Shown here: positions 1-8,119 of the stretch, piece by piece
Layout: each line of letters begins with the position of its first letter
How positions within the stretch are numbered: position 1 is the first letter of the stretch
NCBI GenBank assembly: GCA_022841565.1
Contig: JALHRH010000004.1
Location: 1-51,235 of the forward strand
DNA: 51,235 nt
Source of the DNA: Mycobacterium sp.
GTDB taxonomy: Bacteria > Actinomycetota > Actinomycetes > Mycobacteriales > Mycobacteriaceae
Direction of reading: 5' to 3'
The notes under the pieces: generated by a model
The model's database searches: none
What the model saw: only the letters and a program-made list of their open reading frames with translations
What the model was told of the DNA's origin: nothing
Position numbers and translations under genes: made by a program

Positions 1-72
1 CCCGTGTTCGAGGTACTGGCAGGTCGTTTCGCGCAATTGCTCGTACTCTACGTCGAAGATGTTTCGCTTCAT
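1..72 (-). CDS. Acyl-CoA dehydrogenase, N-terminal fragment (cut by window edge)
   Basis: Only the first 24 codons lie in the window. They begin MKRNIFDVEYEQLRET, the N-terminal pattern of mycobacterial acyl-CoA dehydrogenases (basic start, then an IFD-type helix feeding the first alpha-helical domain). The ATG lies 4 bp beyond the stop of the upstream dehydratase gene, so the two are very probably cotranscribed. A GGGGAA stretch upstream is a weak ribosome site. The product would oxidise an acyl-CoA in the same pathway as the ligase and dehydratase upstream. Substrate and subfamily cannot be told from this fragment. Confidence 0.6.
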   Translation of the reverse strand, partial: MKRNIFDVEYEQLRETTCQYLEHG

Positions 73-76
73 GCTG

Positions 77-1354
77 CTATTCCCCAGAGAGCCGGCGCAT
101 TTCGGCGCCGACCTGCCCCGAAATTCGCGACGCGACCGCAGCTCCGCGCCACCTTAGAGCCGCGTCGGCAACCGGCAGAACCACAGCACCGTTGGCCTTG
201 GAAGGCAGCAGCACCTTCGCCGTGCCAGCGGTGGTCGTCTCGTCTCGCTGACTGGTGGCGGACACTTCGACACACACCGCGTCGTCAGGGCCGCCCTTGG
301 CCGTCACCGTGCCGGTGCATCGCTGAATATCGCCGTGATAATTGAATCCCCGCATTTGCAGGTCCATTCCGGCCAGCCATCCATCGTCGCCGATCCAGCT
401 CGTCAACAGATGGCCGATCCACGCCGCTCGCATCTGCCCGTAGTCATACGGTGCCGGGATACCCAGGGCTTGCGCCCGCGCGGCATCCCAGTGCAACCGC
501 TGGACTACATCAGGCACCCCGTAATCATCGGGTTGGTAGAACGCCGGCATCCGCTGACGCAGTTGGTGTGCGAACTTCAGCGGGCCCACACCGTAACCTC
601 CCCAACCCCAACCCATGTGCATGCTGATGATATCCACCACTGTCAGCGGGCCTTTCATCACCGGCGGCAACTGGTCGCCGACCGAAACGTCTTCCCACCA
701 CTGCGGTTCGGCGCCGCGCCGCACCTCTTCTGCGTAGGCCCGCTCGACTTCGGCGAACTCCTCTTCCGTCCAATGCTGACGCTGAATGTGGGCGTACTTT
801 CCGGACTTCTTGGTGCCGTGTCGCTCAGCGTTGATGTAGGACTCGTCGCGGGTCGCGATGGGATTGCCGTCGGTATCGACATACAGATAGCGGTAGGTCT
901 CCTGGACCGACCGTCCGCCCGAGAACTCGCTCTCCTTGACCTGCACGTCGAGCGTGTAGCCCTCCATGAGCACCGGACGACCTGGGTAGATTGGCTGGTA
1001 CCACATCCATTTCACGCCCGAGTAGTACTTGCCGGTGCCGCGGAACAGTCCACGAAACAGCTTCTTTCGCTCGGGATCGGTGTAGATCGGCGTCTGGTCG
1101 AGGCCCGTGCTGATCGCAAACGTCGGCGGCGCGATCTGGCCGTGCCACCGTGTCCCCAGGCCATAGTCGGGGTCGATGAATAGTGGGTTGTCGTCCCCTA
1201 TACCGAAGGCGAAGTGGCTGATCGCATCGGACTGCGGCAGCTTGTTCCATGGTTCTTCTCGTTTATTGACCGGCACGCCGATCTGTGCCCGGGCTCTTTC
1301 GATGTCCTCATCGGTGATCCTGCCCTCGACGGCAGCGGTGTCTGCGGTCGTCAT
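77..1354 (-). CDS. Two-domain MaoC/FAS1-like enoyl-CoA dehydratase
   Basis: A 425-residue protein with an N-terminal FAS1-like dehydratase (MaoC_dehydrat_N-type) half, roughly residues 15 to 165, and a second hot-dog half, roughly 200 to 410. The family hydrates enoyl-CoA thioesters or dehydrates hydroxyacyl thioesters. I chose the ATG at 1354 over an in-frame ATG 17 codons upstream because GAGGAGGAA lies six bases before it. It sits 74 bp downstream of the AMP-ligase gene and 4 bp before an acyl-CoA dehydrogenase start. Ligase, dehydratase and dehydrogenase together look like a beta-oxidation-type module for an unidentified carboxylic acid (fatty acid, steroid side chain or terpenoid). The family call is solid; the substrate is unknown. 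Confidence 0.85.
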   Translation of the reverse strand: MTTADTAAVEGRITDEDIERARAQIGVPVNKREEPWNKLPQSDAISHFAFGIGDDNPLFIDPDYGLGTRWHGQIAPPTFAISTGLDQTPIYTDPERKKLFRGLFRGTGKYYSGVKWMWYQPIYPGRPVLMEGYTLDVQVKESEFSGGRSVQETYRYLYVDTDGNPIATRDESYINAERHGTKKSGKYAHIQRQHWTEEEFAEVERAYAEEVRRGAEPQWWEDVSVGDQLPPVMKGPLTVVDIISMHMGWGWGGYGVGPLKFAHQLRQRMPAFYQPDDYGVPDVVQRLHWDAARAQALGIPAPYDYGQMRAAWIGHLLTSWIGDDGWLAGMDLQMRGFNYHGDIQRCTGTVTAKGGPDDAVCVEVSATSQRDETTTAGTAKVLLPSKANGAVVLPVADAALRWRGAAVASRISGQVGAEMRRLSGE

Positions 1355-1428
1355 CGATCGTTCCTCCTCGCTCTTGAGCATCACGCCGGCATCGACGGCC
1401 CACATCCATGATTGCGTGCTGGTGCGTC

Positions 1429-2952
1429 CTATTCGCTTGTGCCAGTTGCGTCCCTGCCGCTGCGCCGATTCTCGAGCAACTCGACTAGCCGGGTGCGGTC
1501 GACCTTCAGTGCGGCGCCGCGAGGCAATTCGGGGACGACGAAAATGTCGGCAGGCACCTCGTAGGGAGCCAGCAACCCCCGGCAGTGCGCTCGCAACTGC
1601 TCGGCCGTGGCCGTTTCGCCCGGCACCATTTCGACAGCCGCCACGGCAACTTGCCCCAGCCGGGGATCGGCCAGCCCGGCGACGGCGGCGTCGCGCACCG
1701 CTTTGTGCTCACGCAAGGCGCCGGCTACGGTTTCCGGCGCGATCTTGAATCCACCGCGGATGATCACGTCGTCGGCGCGGCCATCAATGTAGAGGAAGCC
1801 GTCCCGGTCAAGGTGGGCGAGATCGCTTGTGGTTAACCATCTGTCGGCTTCACCGTTGCTGGCGACCTGGGGCGCTGCCACCTGCAGTCTCCCCGTGTGT
1901 CCGGGCGGAACCGCGTTGCCCCGATCATCGATGACCCGCAGCCGGACCCCCGGAAACGCTCGTCCGACACTGCCGTGTTTGGTGCCCCACTTGGTTCGGA
2001 AATCGTTGATGGACCAGCCGGCGACGGCGCCAGAAAATTCGGTGGCACCGTAGACGATCAGGATGGGGACCCCGTACTTCTCGAAGAAAGCGTCAACCAG
2101 AGCGGGATCGACCGGGCTGGTGCCCGCCGTGACGGCGCGCAGACTCGCCAGGTCCGCTGCGGGAATACCGGCGTCGAGCACTGACTGGATCGCCGCCGGC
2201 GGCAGCCCGACTAGCACCGGTTTGTGCTCCATGACAGCGGCGTGCCAACTTTCGACGGTGAACCGCTCGAGCATCACCACCGGCCGCGCGCCGACCAACG
2301 ACTGCAGCAGAGACCACAGACCACTGATGTGAACGATCGGCAGGGTCACAAGACCGGCAGCTCCGGTCAGCGGCGGCCGCTTCGTGGTCCCACTTCCGCC
2401 ATAAGCTTTCGCCGCGGCAAGCGCTGCTTCGATCTGGTGACGCTGGAGAGCAATGCGCTTGGGCGGACCGGTCGTTCCTGATGTCAACATCTCGATCGCC
2501 ACGCTGGCGTCGCCGGTTTCTGCGGGACGCGAGGACACCGCACGTCGCACCATCACGCCGGCATCGAAACTCCATGCCGTGGCATCCAACTCGGCGACGC
2601 TGTCGACGAAAACCCGTTCCGACCAAAGATATTCGGGAGCGAGAACATACCGTGCACCGCAGGTAACCAGATCGGCGCCGAGCCGCGCTGGCGGCTGCAG
2701 CGGACTTATCGCGACCAGGGTGCGCTCACTGCGAAAGATCGCTATCAGGGCCACGACGGACTCCGGGCGGTTGCTTAGCACCACCGCGACCCGACCGCCG
2801 GCGCGACACCCCGCCGCGGTCAGTTCAGCGTCGATCTTCTCGGTAAGGGTGCGGATCTCACCCCAGGTCAGCCAGCGACCGTTGTATTCGACCATCGGTG
2901 CGCGATCGTCCGCACGCCACAGTTCGCCCAACGCGTCGCGGATATCCGTCAT
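1429..2952 (-). CDS. AMP-dependent acyl-CoA synthetase / ligase (FadD-like)
   Basis: A 507-residue member of the ANL superfamily, which activates a carboxylic acid through an acyl-adenylate to the CoA thioester. Visible motifs are the P-loop LTSGTTGPPKR (156-166), YGATE (301-305), the TSDLAHLDRDGFLYIDGR hinge block (about 375-392), and a C-terminal lysine near residue 483 in the GAALKVDR motif, the expected adenylation lysine. The length is normal for a cytosolic FadD-type enzyme. It is the first gene of the minus-strand operon; a strong promoter with inverted repeats lies 60 to 90 bp upstream. The acid substrate cannot be assigned. Confidence 0.9.
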   Translation of the reverse strand: MTDIRDALGELWRADDRAPMVEYNGRWLTWGEIRTLTEKIDAELTAAGCRAGGRVAVVLSNRPESVVALIAIFRSERTLVAISPLQPPARLGADLVTCGARYVLAPEYLWSERVFVDSVAELDATAWSFDAGVMVRRAVSSRPAETGDASVAIEMLTSGTTGPPKRIALQRHQIEAALAAAKAYGGSGTTKRPPLTGAAGLVTLPIVHISGLWSLLQSLVGARPVVMLERFTVESWHAAVMEHKPVLVGLPPAAIQSVLDAGIPAADLASLRAVTAGTSPVDPALVDAFFEKYGVPILIVYGATEFSGAVAGWSINDFRTKWGTKHGSVGRAFPGVRLRVIDDRGNAVPPGHTGRLQVAAPQVASNGEADRWLTTSDLAHLDRDGFLYIDGRADDVIIRGGFKIAPETVAGALREHKAVRDAAVAGLADPRLGQVAVAAVEMVPGETATAEQLRAHCRGLLAPYEVPADIFVVPELPRGAALKVDRTRLVELLENRRSGRDATGTSE

Positions 2953-3006
2953 CTGTCTCCCTGAGTCATCCTTGGCGATTCCGAAAGGCGTAGCTCAACA
3001 GGATCC

Positions 3007-3047
3007 CTTAGCTAAGTTAGACTTCATGGTTTACTAGGTCAACTTAG
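3007..3047. promoter_or_regulatory. Inverted repeats overlapping the ligase promoter (putative operator)
   Basis: CTAAGTTAGAC (3012-3022) faces GTCAACTTAG (3038-3047), seven perfectly matched arm bases plus GAC with a one-base bulge. A perfect 10-bp palindrome, CTTAGCTAAG (3007-3016), overlaps the left arm. The repeats cover the -10 and -35 hexamers of the minus-strand promoter, the usual place for a TetR- or FadR-like repressor. No regulator gene is adjacent, so the binding protein is unknown. Confidence 0.5.
3014..3042 (-). promoter_or_regulatory. SigA-type promoter for the ligase-dehydratase operon
   Basis: Read on the minus strand, TTGACC (3037-3042) and TAACTT (3014-3019) are separated by exactly 17 bp and point at the ligase start at 2952. 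This is a near-consensus housekeeping promoter. The -10 and -35 elements both lie inside the inverted repeats described next, so it is probably repressible. Confidence 0.65.
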
Positions 3048-3207
3048 TTTCGGGGACGGGGAAACCCTCTACCTCGCGCCGTTCCGTAGCACACGGCGCT
3101 GCGGCAAAGATCGAATGCGGCGCGACGCAGCCGGCTAGTGAACTTGATGGGCGACGTGTTCGCACTCACGGGCCAGGGTTCGCGGCGGCATAGGTCGCCA
3201 AGCGGCT

Positions 3208-3680
3208 TTGATCTTTCCGTTGGAATCCGCGTTATGCCTGGTGGAGGCAATAGGAAGAAACTCGAACCTCGGTCATCTCTGTAAACGTTGCACTGACCTG
3301 CGCAAACGGATCACTGAAGCACCAGCACGACCACCCCGAACGGTCCAGGACGGTCCAAATACCCGATCCAAGCGCTTCCTGACCGCCGAAGACGTCGTCG
3401 ACATTGTGCACAGATACCAGGTCGGCGATACCACTCAGGGGATCGGCAATCGGTACGGCATCTCCAAGACTCGCGTGGCAGACGTGCTTTGGGAGCAAGG
3501 TGTTGCTATCCGCCGTCGTGGTCTCAATGACGAACAGGTCAATGAGGCAGCAACCCTCTACGCTGCGGGAAAATCGCTGGCGTGGCTCGGTGATCCCGTT
3601 ACGGTGTCTCACACACAACCGTCGCAGCGGCCCTTCGGCGCCAAGGCCTTCTGTTGCGGCGTCGGCCAGGCTGGATGTGA
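3208..3680 (+). pseudogene. Frameshifted double helix-turn-helix (resolvase-type DNA-binding) gene
   Basis: Frame 1 from 3208 encodes two HTH-like units: LTAEDVVDIVHRYQVG followed by GIGNRYGISKTRVADVLWEQG, then a second unit starting LNDEQVNEAATLYAAGKSLA. At about 3594 the frame breaks. The downstream frame, from the CGT at about 3597, continues the expected second HTH as RYGVSHTTVAAALRRQG and ends in RRRPGWM plus a TGA at 3678-3680. A 2-nt insertion (or 1-nt loss) at a CCC run explains it. Such repeats resemble the C-terminal DNA-binding part of actinobacterial resolvases or small stand-alone HTH proteins. No catalytic recombinase domain is present. The start is uncertain. Confidence 0.55.
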
Positions 3681-3754
3681 CGTTCGATCCGCAATGATCG
3701 TGCGCCTGGTCGCCGAAGCGCACCGTGTCTCTATGGGTTCATGCGCTCGGGCGC

Positions 3755-4930
3755 CTACTGTCGTTGTCGAAGCTGTGCGATGAGCGCGTGCGCCAGATCG
3801 GCACCGAGATCGCCAAACGAACTTGCGAGCCGACGGGTCGGTACCACGAAGTCGCCACCAGCTCGGAGCTCGGCCGGTCCCGTCATCCCGAGCCGCCCTG
3901 CGTTGCGAGTCCCGACGATGCGCGGGTCACCCTCGCCGATCCGGTCCGCCCGGGACAACCCGGCGGCCAGTGTGATCGACTCCGCCTCGGGAAGCTGTGC
4001 TGAGATGACGGCCAACAGCGACGCTAGGTCGGTCTGCAAGCTCTTTTGGTCGACCAGTGCACCGATGATGTCGGTATCGAGGGACCGAAACGCGCACACC
4101 CCTGCCGGGTGGATGAGTGCACCGCGGAATGGCTCGGCGGTTAGCTGCTCGGGGAACGAACCCGACGATGACGTCGCCGGTGCACGCACCGCCCACCCGA
4201 AACCGTCGGCGGCCCCTACGACCAACTGATCACCCTCCGACACGAACCCGATGGAGCGCATATCGCGCGCCAAACTTCGAGCGCGTTCTTCAATCTGCCG
4301 CAGACTGGGCGCGTTCGTCACACCGATACCCAGCACGTGGAATTCGAGCACCGGCGCGGACACCGAGGCCGACACGGTGCGGTTGCGGCCGCCGACGAAC
4401 CCGCTTGTCGGAATTGTGGCCGCAGAAAGCTCGACCTCGCTCAACCACGGCACCGTCACAGGTTCCTGCGGTGTCGTGCGCGGAATCGGACCCCGTTCTG
4501 CGTCAAGAGCTTTCAACGCTTCACCGACCGCCTGATTGCAGCTGGCCGGATCGGTGAACGAACGCCACAGGCGCCCATTTACGTAGTGACCGACCTCGGT
4601 CTTGAAGTCAACCTCGGCCGGTTCGTCTTCCTCACCAACGTGCTTGTTGAACACCAGGATGGGAATGCCACGTTGACGAGCGCGCCGGAACTCCTCCGCC
4701 GTCGGAGACAGACCGGTATCGGGAAACGGTGACCCATAACGGGGGCCAAGCAACAGGACGTATACATCGGCCGCCTCGACCCCAGCCAGGCATGCCTCCC
4801 GGCTCGACCGGTCCTGAGCTTCGAAGTCTTCGAACCTCAGCGGCTCGTGATCGAACAACCTCAGGAACGGTGGGAGTGCCCTACGCTCCTCCTTGAGCAG
4901 GTGCGTGACCGAGGAGATAAAGACCTTCAT
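3755..4930 (-). CDS. DUF4062 domain protein
   Basis: A 391-residue protein opening MKVFISSVTHLLKEERRAL, the signature of DUF4062, followed by ADVYVLLLGPRYG and EEFRRARQRGIPILVF, conserved Rossmann-like strands (about residues 1-100). Residues from about 150 to the end form a second region that I do not recognise. The ATG at 4930 was chosen because AGAGGAG sits five bases upstream; an in-frame ATG 30 codons earlier lacks this. From memory, DUF4062 proteins are scattered and often sit in defence-type islands; their activity is not generally defined. This one is divergent from a toxin/antitoxin-like pair and close to a tRNA gene. A role in phage defence or stress sensing is inference. Confidence 0.7.
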   Translation of the reverse strand: MKVFISSVTHLLKEERRALPPFLRLFDHEPLRFEDFEAQDRSSREACLAGVEAADVYVLLLGPRYGSPFPDTGLSPTAEEFRRARQRGIPILVFNKHVGEEDEPAEVDFKTEVGHYVNGRLWRSFTDPASCNQAVGEALKALDAERGPIPRTTPQEPVTVPWLSEVELSAATIPTSGFVGGRNRTVSASVSAPVLEFHVLGIGVTNAPSLRQIEERARSLARDMRSIGFVSEGDQLVVGAADGFGWAVRAPATSSSGSFPEQLTAEPFRGALIHPAGVCAFRSLDTDIIGALVDQKSLQTDLASLLAVISAQLPEAESITLAAGLSRADRIGEGDPRIVGTRNAGRLGMTGPAELRAGGDFVVPTRRLASSFGDLGADLAHALIAQLRQRQ

Positions 4931-5031
4931 GCCGCTCCTCTGCAGTAGTCGATCGATCAGCGGACCGTTATGGCGCACGGGCGCAGTTAGGACCATAGCG
5001 GTGGCCGCCGACGCCACCATGCGCCCTCGTG

Positions 5032-5069
5032 AAAGTGTATTGCACTTTTAGGAAACTGTCATACACTTT
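5032..5069 (+). promoter_or_regulatory. Promoter and nested operator of the toxin/antitoxin-like pair
   Basis: AAAGTGTAT (5032-5040) faces ATACACTTT (5061-5069) as a perfect 9-bp inverted repeat. The left arm also forms a tighter palindrome, AAAGTG-N5-CACTTT (5032-5048). TTGCAC (5040-5045) and TACACT (5062-5067), spaced 16 bp, make a good plus-strand promoter inside these repeats. The predicted transcription start falls on the GTG at 5074. This arrangement fits autorepression by the ribbon-helix-helix protein encoded second in the operon. Confidence 0.6.
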
Positions 5070-5073
5070 ACGG

Positions 5074-5370
5074 GTGGAGATCGTGATCCGGTCCAGCGCC
5101 CGCGCCCACCTCATCACCGACGAGGAGGTACGGACCGTGATCGCATATCCCGCACTGCGCGTTGGGCTTGCTACCCGGCGAGCGAACACGGCGCCGGTGC
5201 TGTTCATCGGGCCAGCCGCCGACAACCAACCGTGGATCGAGGTCATCGCCGACCTCACCGACCCCAACGTCGCCGAAGTATTCCACGCGATGATGCTGCG
5301 TTCCGGCCTCATCGCACGCCTCGGCCTTGACTCGCTGGTGGATCCCGACTACGGCCCTCAGCGGGCCTGA
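5074..5370 (+). CDS. Putative toxin of a type II toxin-antitoxin pair
   Basis: A 98-residue protein from GTG 5074 containing ITDEEVRTVIAYPALRVG and a terminal VFHAMMLR motif. The layout (early acidic-hydrophobic helix, central strands, H-A-M near the C-terminus) recalls BrnT-like or related RelE-fold toxins of actinobacteria, but the match is weak. It is followed 21 bp later by a ribbon-helix-helix gene, so the order is toxin first, as in BrnTA and HigBA. The GTG lies about 7 bases after a -10 hexamer, suggesting a leaderless mRNA; an alternative GTG at 5083 and an in-frame ATG at 5029 are less likely. Toxic activity is inference from context. Confidence 0.5.
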   Translation: MEIVIRSSARAHLITDEEVRTVIAYPALRVGLATRRANTAPVLFIGPAADNQPWIEVIADLTDPNVAEVFHAMMLRSGLIARLGLDSLVDPDYGPQRA

Positions 5371-5391
5371 TCCTTGAAAGGAGTTATCGAC

Positions 5392-5874
5392 ATGGGCAAG
5401 TCCCGAATGACTGATGACGAATATGCCGACATGGCTGCCGACTACGAGACCAATCCTCCAACGGCAGCCGAAGTCACCTCGGTCGAGATGAATCCCGCCT
5501 ACCTGCCGACGGGGCGTCCGAACAAGGGCACTAGGACTGCCGGCAAGACACCGGTTCTGGCAATCCGGTTTCCTGAATCACTTCGCAACGAGTTGGTGCA
5601 CAGCGCCAATGTCCACGGAGCGACGCCCTCGGAAATGGTCCGTCGCGCCGTGGTCGACAGCGTGTCGTTCTACGTGCTGTGGGAGCAGACGTTCGACGGC
5701 GACGAGTGGCAATGGGTCCGCTTCGATAAGGCACTGACACCACAGGACGCCGAGGAGATGTTCAAACACTTCTCACGCCTTGCACCCACCCATGGCTACC
5801 GCCGCGTCCAGATCCGCCACGGTCGCGACGAAGTCGTCAAAGAGTGGACTGCATCGACGCATGATCGCCACTGA
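5392..5874 (+). CDS. Ribbon-helix-helix antitoxin-like protein with C-terminal extension
   Basis: A 160-residue protein starting at ATG 5392, with GAAAGGAG eight bases upstream. Residues 1-55 are an acidic, proline-rich stretch. Residues about 55-90 carry the RHH core: TPVLAIRFPESLRNELV, then GATPSEMVRRAVVD. This type normally ends soon after the RHH, but here about 70 more residues follow, rich in W, F and charged residues (YVLWEQTFDGDEWQW). The extension could be a toxin-neutralising or a fused domain; I do not recognise it. It is the likely binder of the inverted repeats at 5032-5069. Antitoxin function is inferred from the RHH and the gene order. Confidence 0.6.
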   Translation: MGKSRMTDDEYADMAADYETNPPTAAEVTSVEMNPAYLPTGRPNKGTRTAGKTPVLAIRFPESLRNELVHSANVHGATPSEMVRRAVVDSVSFYVLWEQTFDGDEWQWVRFDKALTPQDAEEMFKHFSRLAPTHGYRRVQIRHGRDEVVKEWTASTHDRH

Positions 5875-5915
5875 CGCGACGACCGTCAAGTATTACCCAG
5901 AGGATGGAGATACCC

Positions 5916-6149
5916 ATGGTCAACGAATGGGTCCACGCAGAACTCAGCGACGAGACGCCGGTGACCGCGGAACTCAGACGAATGTTTAAGCAACTTCGTG
6001 ACGACTACGGAAAGAGGTCGGACGCTGAACTTGACTATCGAACATCTGCACTTGCTGACGCTGTCTATGCGCTGGAGCTCAGGATCGCAGCCTTAGAGTG
6101 CGAGAACCGTTTCGTCGGAAGGGGAGTCCAGCGCAGAAAGTTCGAGTAA
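5916..6149 (+). CDS. Small charged helical protein, unknown function
   Basis: A 77-residue protein beginning MVNEWVHAELSDETP. The ATG at 5916 is preferred because GGATGGAG lies about seven bases before it; an in-frame ATG at 5904 falls inside that motif. The sequence is highly charged, with a heptad-like C-terminal half (ADAVYALELRIAALE) that suggests a short coiled coil. It lies 41 bp after the RHH gene on the same strand, so it may be the last gene of that operon. I recognise no family. Confidence 0.5.
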   Translation: MVNEWVHAELSDETPVTAELRRMFKQLRDDYGKRSDAELDYRTSALADAVYALELRIAALECENRFVGRGVQRRKFE

Positions 6150-6170
6150 GACCACTTAGGTGTCGAAAAG

Positions 6171-6243
6171 TGGAGCTAAGGGGACTCGAACCCCTGACCC
6201 CCACACTGCCAGTGTGGTGCGCTACCAGCTGCGCCATAGCCCC
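6171..6243 (-). tRNA. tRNA-Ala (anticodon GGC)
   Basis: The minus strand folds as a 73-nt cloverleaf. The acceptor stem pairs GGGGCTA with TAGCTCC (one G-U pair). The anticodon arm CCACA-CTGGCAG-TGTGG carries anticodon GGC, which reads GCC alanine codons. The T arm is AGGGG-TTCGAGT-CCCCT and the discriminator base is A. The 3' CCA is not encoded. Its 3' end faces the accessory genes at 3.2-6.1 kb, the usual geometry for a tRNA-associated island, but I found no duplicated tRNA 3' end that would mark an attachment site. Confidence 0.95.
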
Positions 6244-6401
6244 AAGAAGTCGTGCTCATCGAAGCTACACCACGGGCCACAGGCGTTCAAAGCAGCTGCT
6301 CAGACGCGTGCTATCACCGGCGATATCGCATTCGCAGCGGACCTGCCGCCTCCTCGACGGTGCTGGTGTGACGGATGTGGCACCCCACCGACCCGGGCCA
6401 C

Positions 6402-8039
6402 CTACCCGATGACCGCACTGACCACCTCCCGCGCCACAGCCTGCACCTGCGCCAGGTGGTCGGCCCCCAGGAACGACTCGGCGTAGATCTTGTAGACGTC
6501 CTCGGTCCCCGACGGCCGGGCGGCGAACCACGCGTTGGCCGTGGTCACCTTCAGCCCGCCCAGCGGCGCACCGTTGCCGGGCGCGGCCGTCAGTTTCGCC
6601 ACAATCGGCTCGCCCGCCAGCTCGGTGGCGGTCACCTCCGAGGCCGACAGCCGCGACAGCCGGGCCTTCTGCTCCCGATCGGCCGGCGCGTCCACCCGGG
6701 CGTAAAACGGCTCGCCATACGAAGCAGTCAGCTGCGCGTACCGCTGCGAGGGAGTCAGACCGGTCACCGCCAACATCTCCGACGCCAGCAGCGCCAGGAT
6801 GATCCCGTCCTTATCCGTGGTCCACACCGAGCCGTCGCGCCGCAGGAACGAGGCCCCCGCCGACTCCTCGCCCCCGAAACCGATGGTCCCGCCGATCAAC
6901 CCGTCGACGAACCACTTGAAACCCACCGGCACCTCGACCAGCTGCCGGCCGATACCCGCCACCACGCGGTCGATGATCGACGAACTCACCGCCGTCTTGC
7001 CGACCCCCACACCGGCCGGCCACGACGGCCGGTGGGTGTAGAGGTAGTCGATCGCCACCGCCAGGTAGTGGTTCGGATTCAACAACCCCCCATCGGGCGT
7101 GACGATGCCGTGGCGGTCGGAGTCGGCGTCGTTGCCGGTGGCGATCTGGTACCGATCGGAGTGGGCGATTACCGTGATGAGCCCTGCCATCGCATCGGGC
7201 GAGCTGCAATCCATCCGGATCTTGCCGTCGTGATCCAACGTCATGAACCGCCACGTCGCGTCGACCAACGGGTTCACCACGGTCAGATCCAGACCATGTC
7301 GCTCGGCGATCACCGCCCAGTAATCAACGCTGGCCCCGCCCAACGGATCCGCGCCGATGCGCACCCCGGCGCCGCGGATGGCGTCGAGGTCAACCACGTT
7401 GACCAGGTCGTCGACATACGCGCCCAGATAGTCATGACGCTGCACCGCACCCAACGCCCGAAGCAACGGCACCCGTCGCACCGCCGACACATCATGCAGA
7501 ATTTCGTTGGCGCGCTTGGCAATCAAACCGGTCGCGGCACTATCGGCCGGACCGCCGTTGGGTGGGTTGTACTTGAAGCCGCCGTCGGTCGGGGGGTTGT
7601 GCGAGGGGGTGACGACGATGCCGTCGGCCAGACCGTCGGAACGGCCGCGGTTGTAGGTCAGAATGGCGTGGCTGATCGCCGGCGTCGGTGTGTAGCGGTC
7701 CCTGGAATCAACCACGGCGACAACATCATTGGCAGCGAGCACCTCCAGCGCCGACACCCATGCCGGTTCCGAAAGGCCATGCGTGTCACGGCCGATGAAC
7801 AACGGCCCGGTAGTGCCCTGCGCCGCACGGTACTCGACGATCGCCTGGGTGGTCGCCAGAATGTGAGCCTCGTTGAACGCGCCGTTCAACGCCGAACCCC
7901 GGTGACCCGAGGTGCCGAACACCACCTGCTGTGCGACATCGTCGGGATCGGGCGCAATCGTGTAGTAGGCCGTCACCAGGTGCGGCAGGTCGACGAGGTC
8001 TTCGGGCTGCGCCGGCTGGCCGGCTCGCGGGTTGGCCAT
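6402..8039 (-). CDS. pgmA: Alpha-D-glucose phosphate phosphoglucomutase
   Basis: A 545-residue enzyme interconverting glucose 1-phosphate and glucose 6-phosphate, which supplies precursors for glycogen, trehalose and cell-wall polysaccharides. It carries [10 protein letters not shown] near the N-terminus, the phosphoserine loop TPSHNPP, the metal loop [10 protein letters not shown], the sugar-binding GGEESAG and the phosphate-binding [15 protein letters not shown]. From memory it closely matches M. tuberculosis Rv3068c in sequence and length. The ATG at 8039 matches the family N-terminus [11 protein letters not shown]; an upstream GTG at 8045 is possible. It is divergent from the fluoride channel genes. 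Very secure call. Confidence 0.96.
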   Translation of the reverse strand: MANPRAGQPAQPEDLVDLPHLVTAYYTIAPDPDDVAQQVVFGTSGHRGSALNGAFNEAHILATTQAIVEYRAAQGTTGPLFIGRDTHGLSEPAWVSALEVLAANDVVAVVDSRDRYTPTPAISHAILTYNRGRSDGLADGIVVTPSHNPPTDGGFKYNPPNGGPADSAATGLIAKRANEILHDVSAVRRVPLLRALGAVQRHDYLGAYVDDLVNVVDLDAIRGAGVRIGADPLGGASVDYWAVIAERHGLDLTVVNPLVDATWRFMTLDHDGKIRMDCSSPDAMAGLITVIAHSDRYQIATGNDADSDRHGIVTPDGGLLNPNHYLAVAIDYLYTHRPSWPAGVGVGKTAVSSSIIDRVVAGIGRQLVEVPVGFKWFVDGLIGGTIGFGGEESAGASFLRRDGSVWTTDKDGIILALLASEMLAVTGLTPSQRYAQLTASYGEPFYARVDAPADREQKARLSRLSASEVTATELAGEPIVAKLTAAPGNGAPLGGLKVTTANAWFAARPSGTEDVYKIYAESFLGADHLAQVQAVAREVVSAVIG

Positions 8040-8119
8040 GGTCACCAATTCTGCCCGTACGCCTCGACACGCTTTAGGCTGCGTAGGCGCACAGTTGGCA
8101 GACCGGAAGGAAACAGCCC

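Noticed and set aside
2953..3207. Attachment-site copy of the tRNA-Ala 3' end
   Set aside because: No stretch matching the tRNA 3' end is visible left of the island.
8040..8119. Possible fluoride riboswitch before crcB1
   Set aside because: I could not find the conserved pseudoknot bases in these 80 bp; only a -10-like TAGGCT and the ribosome site are seen.
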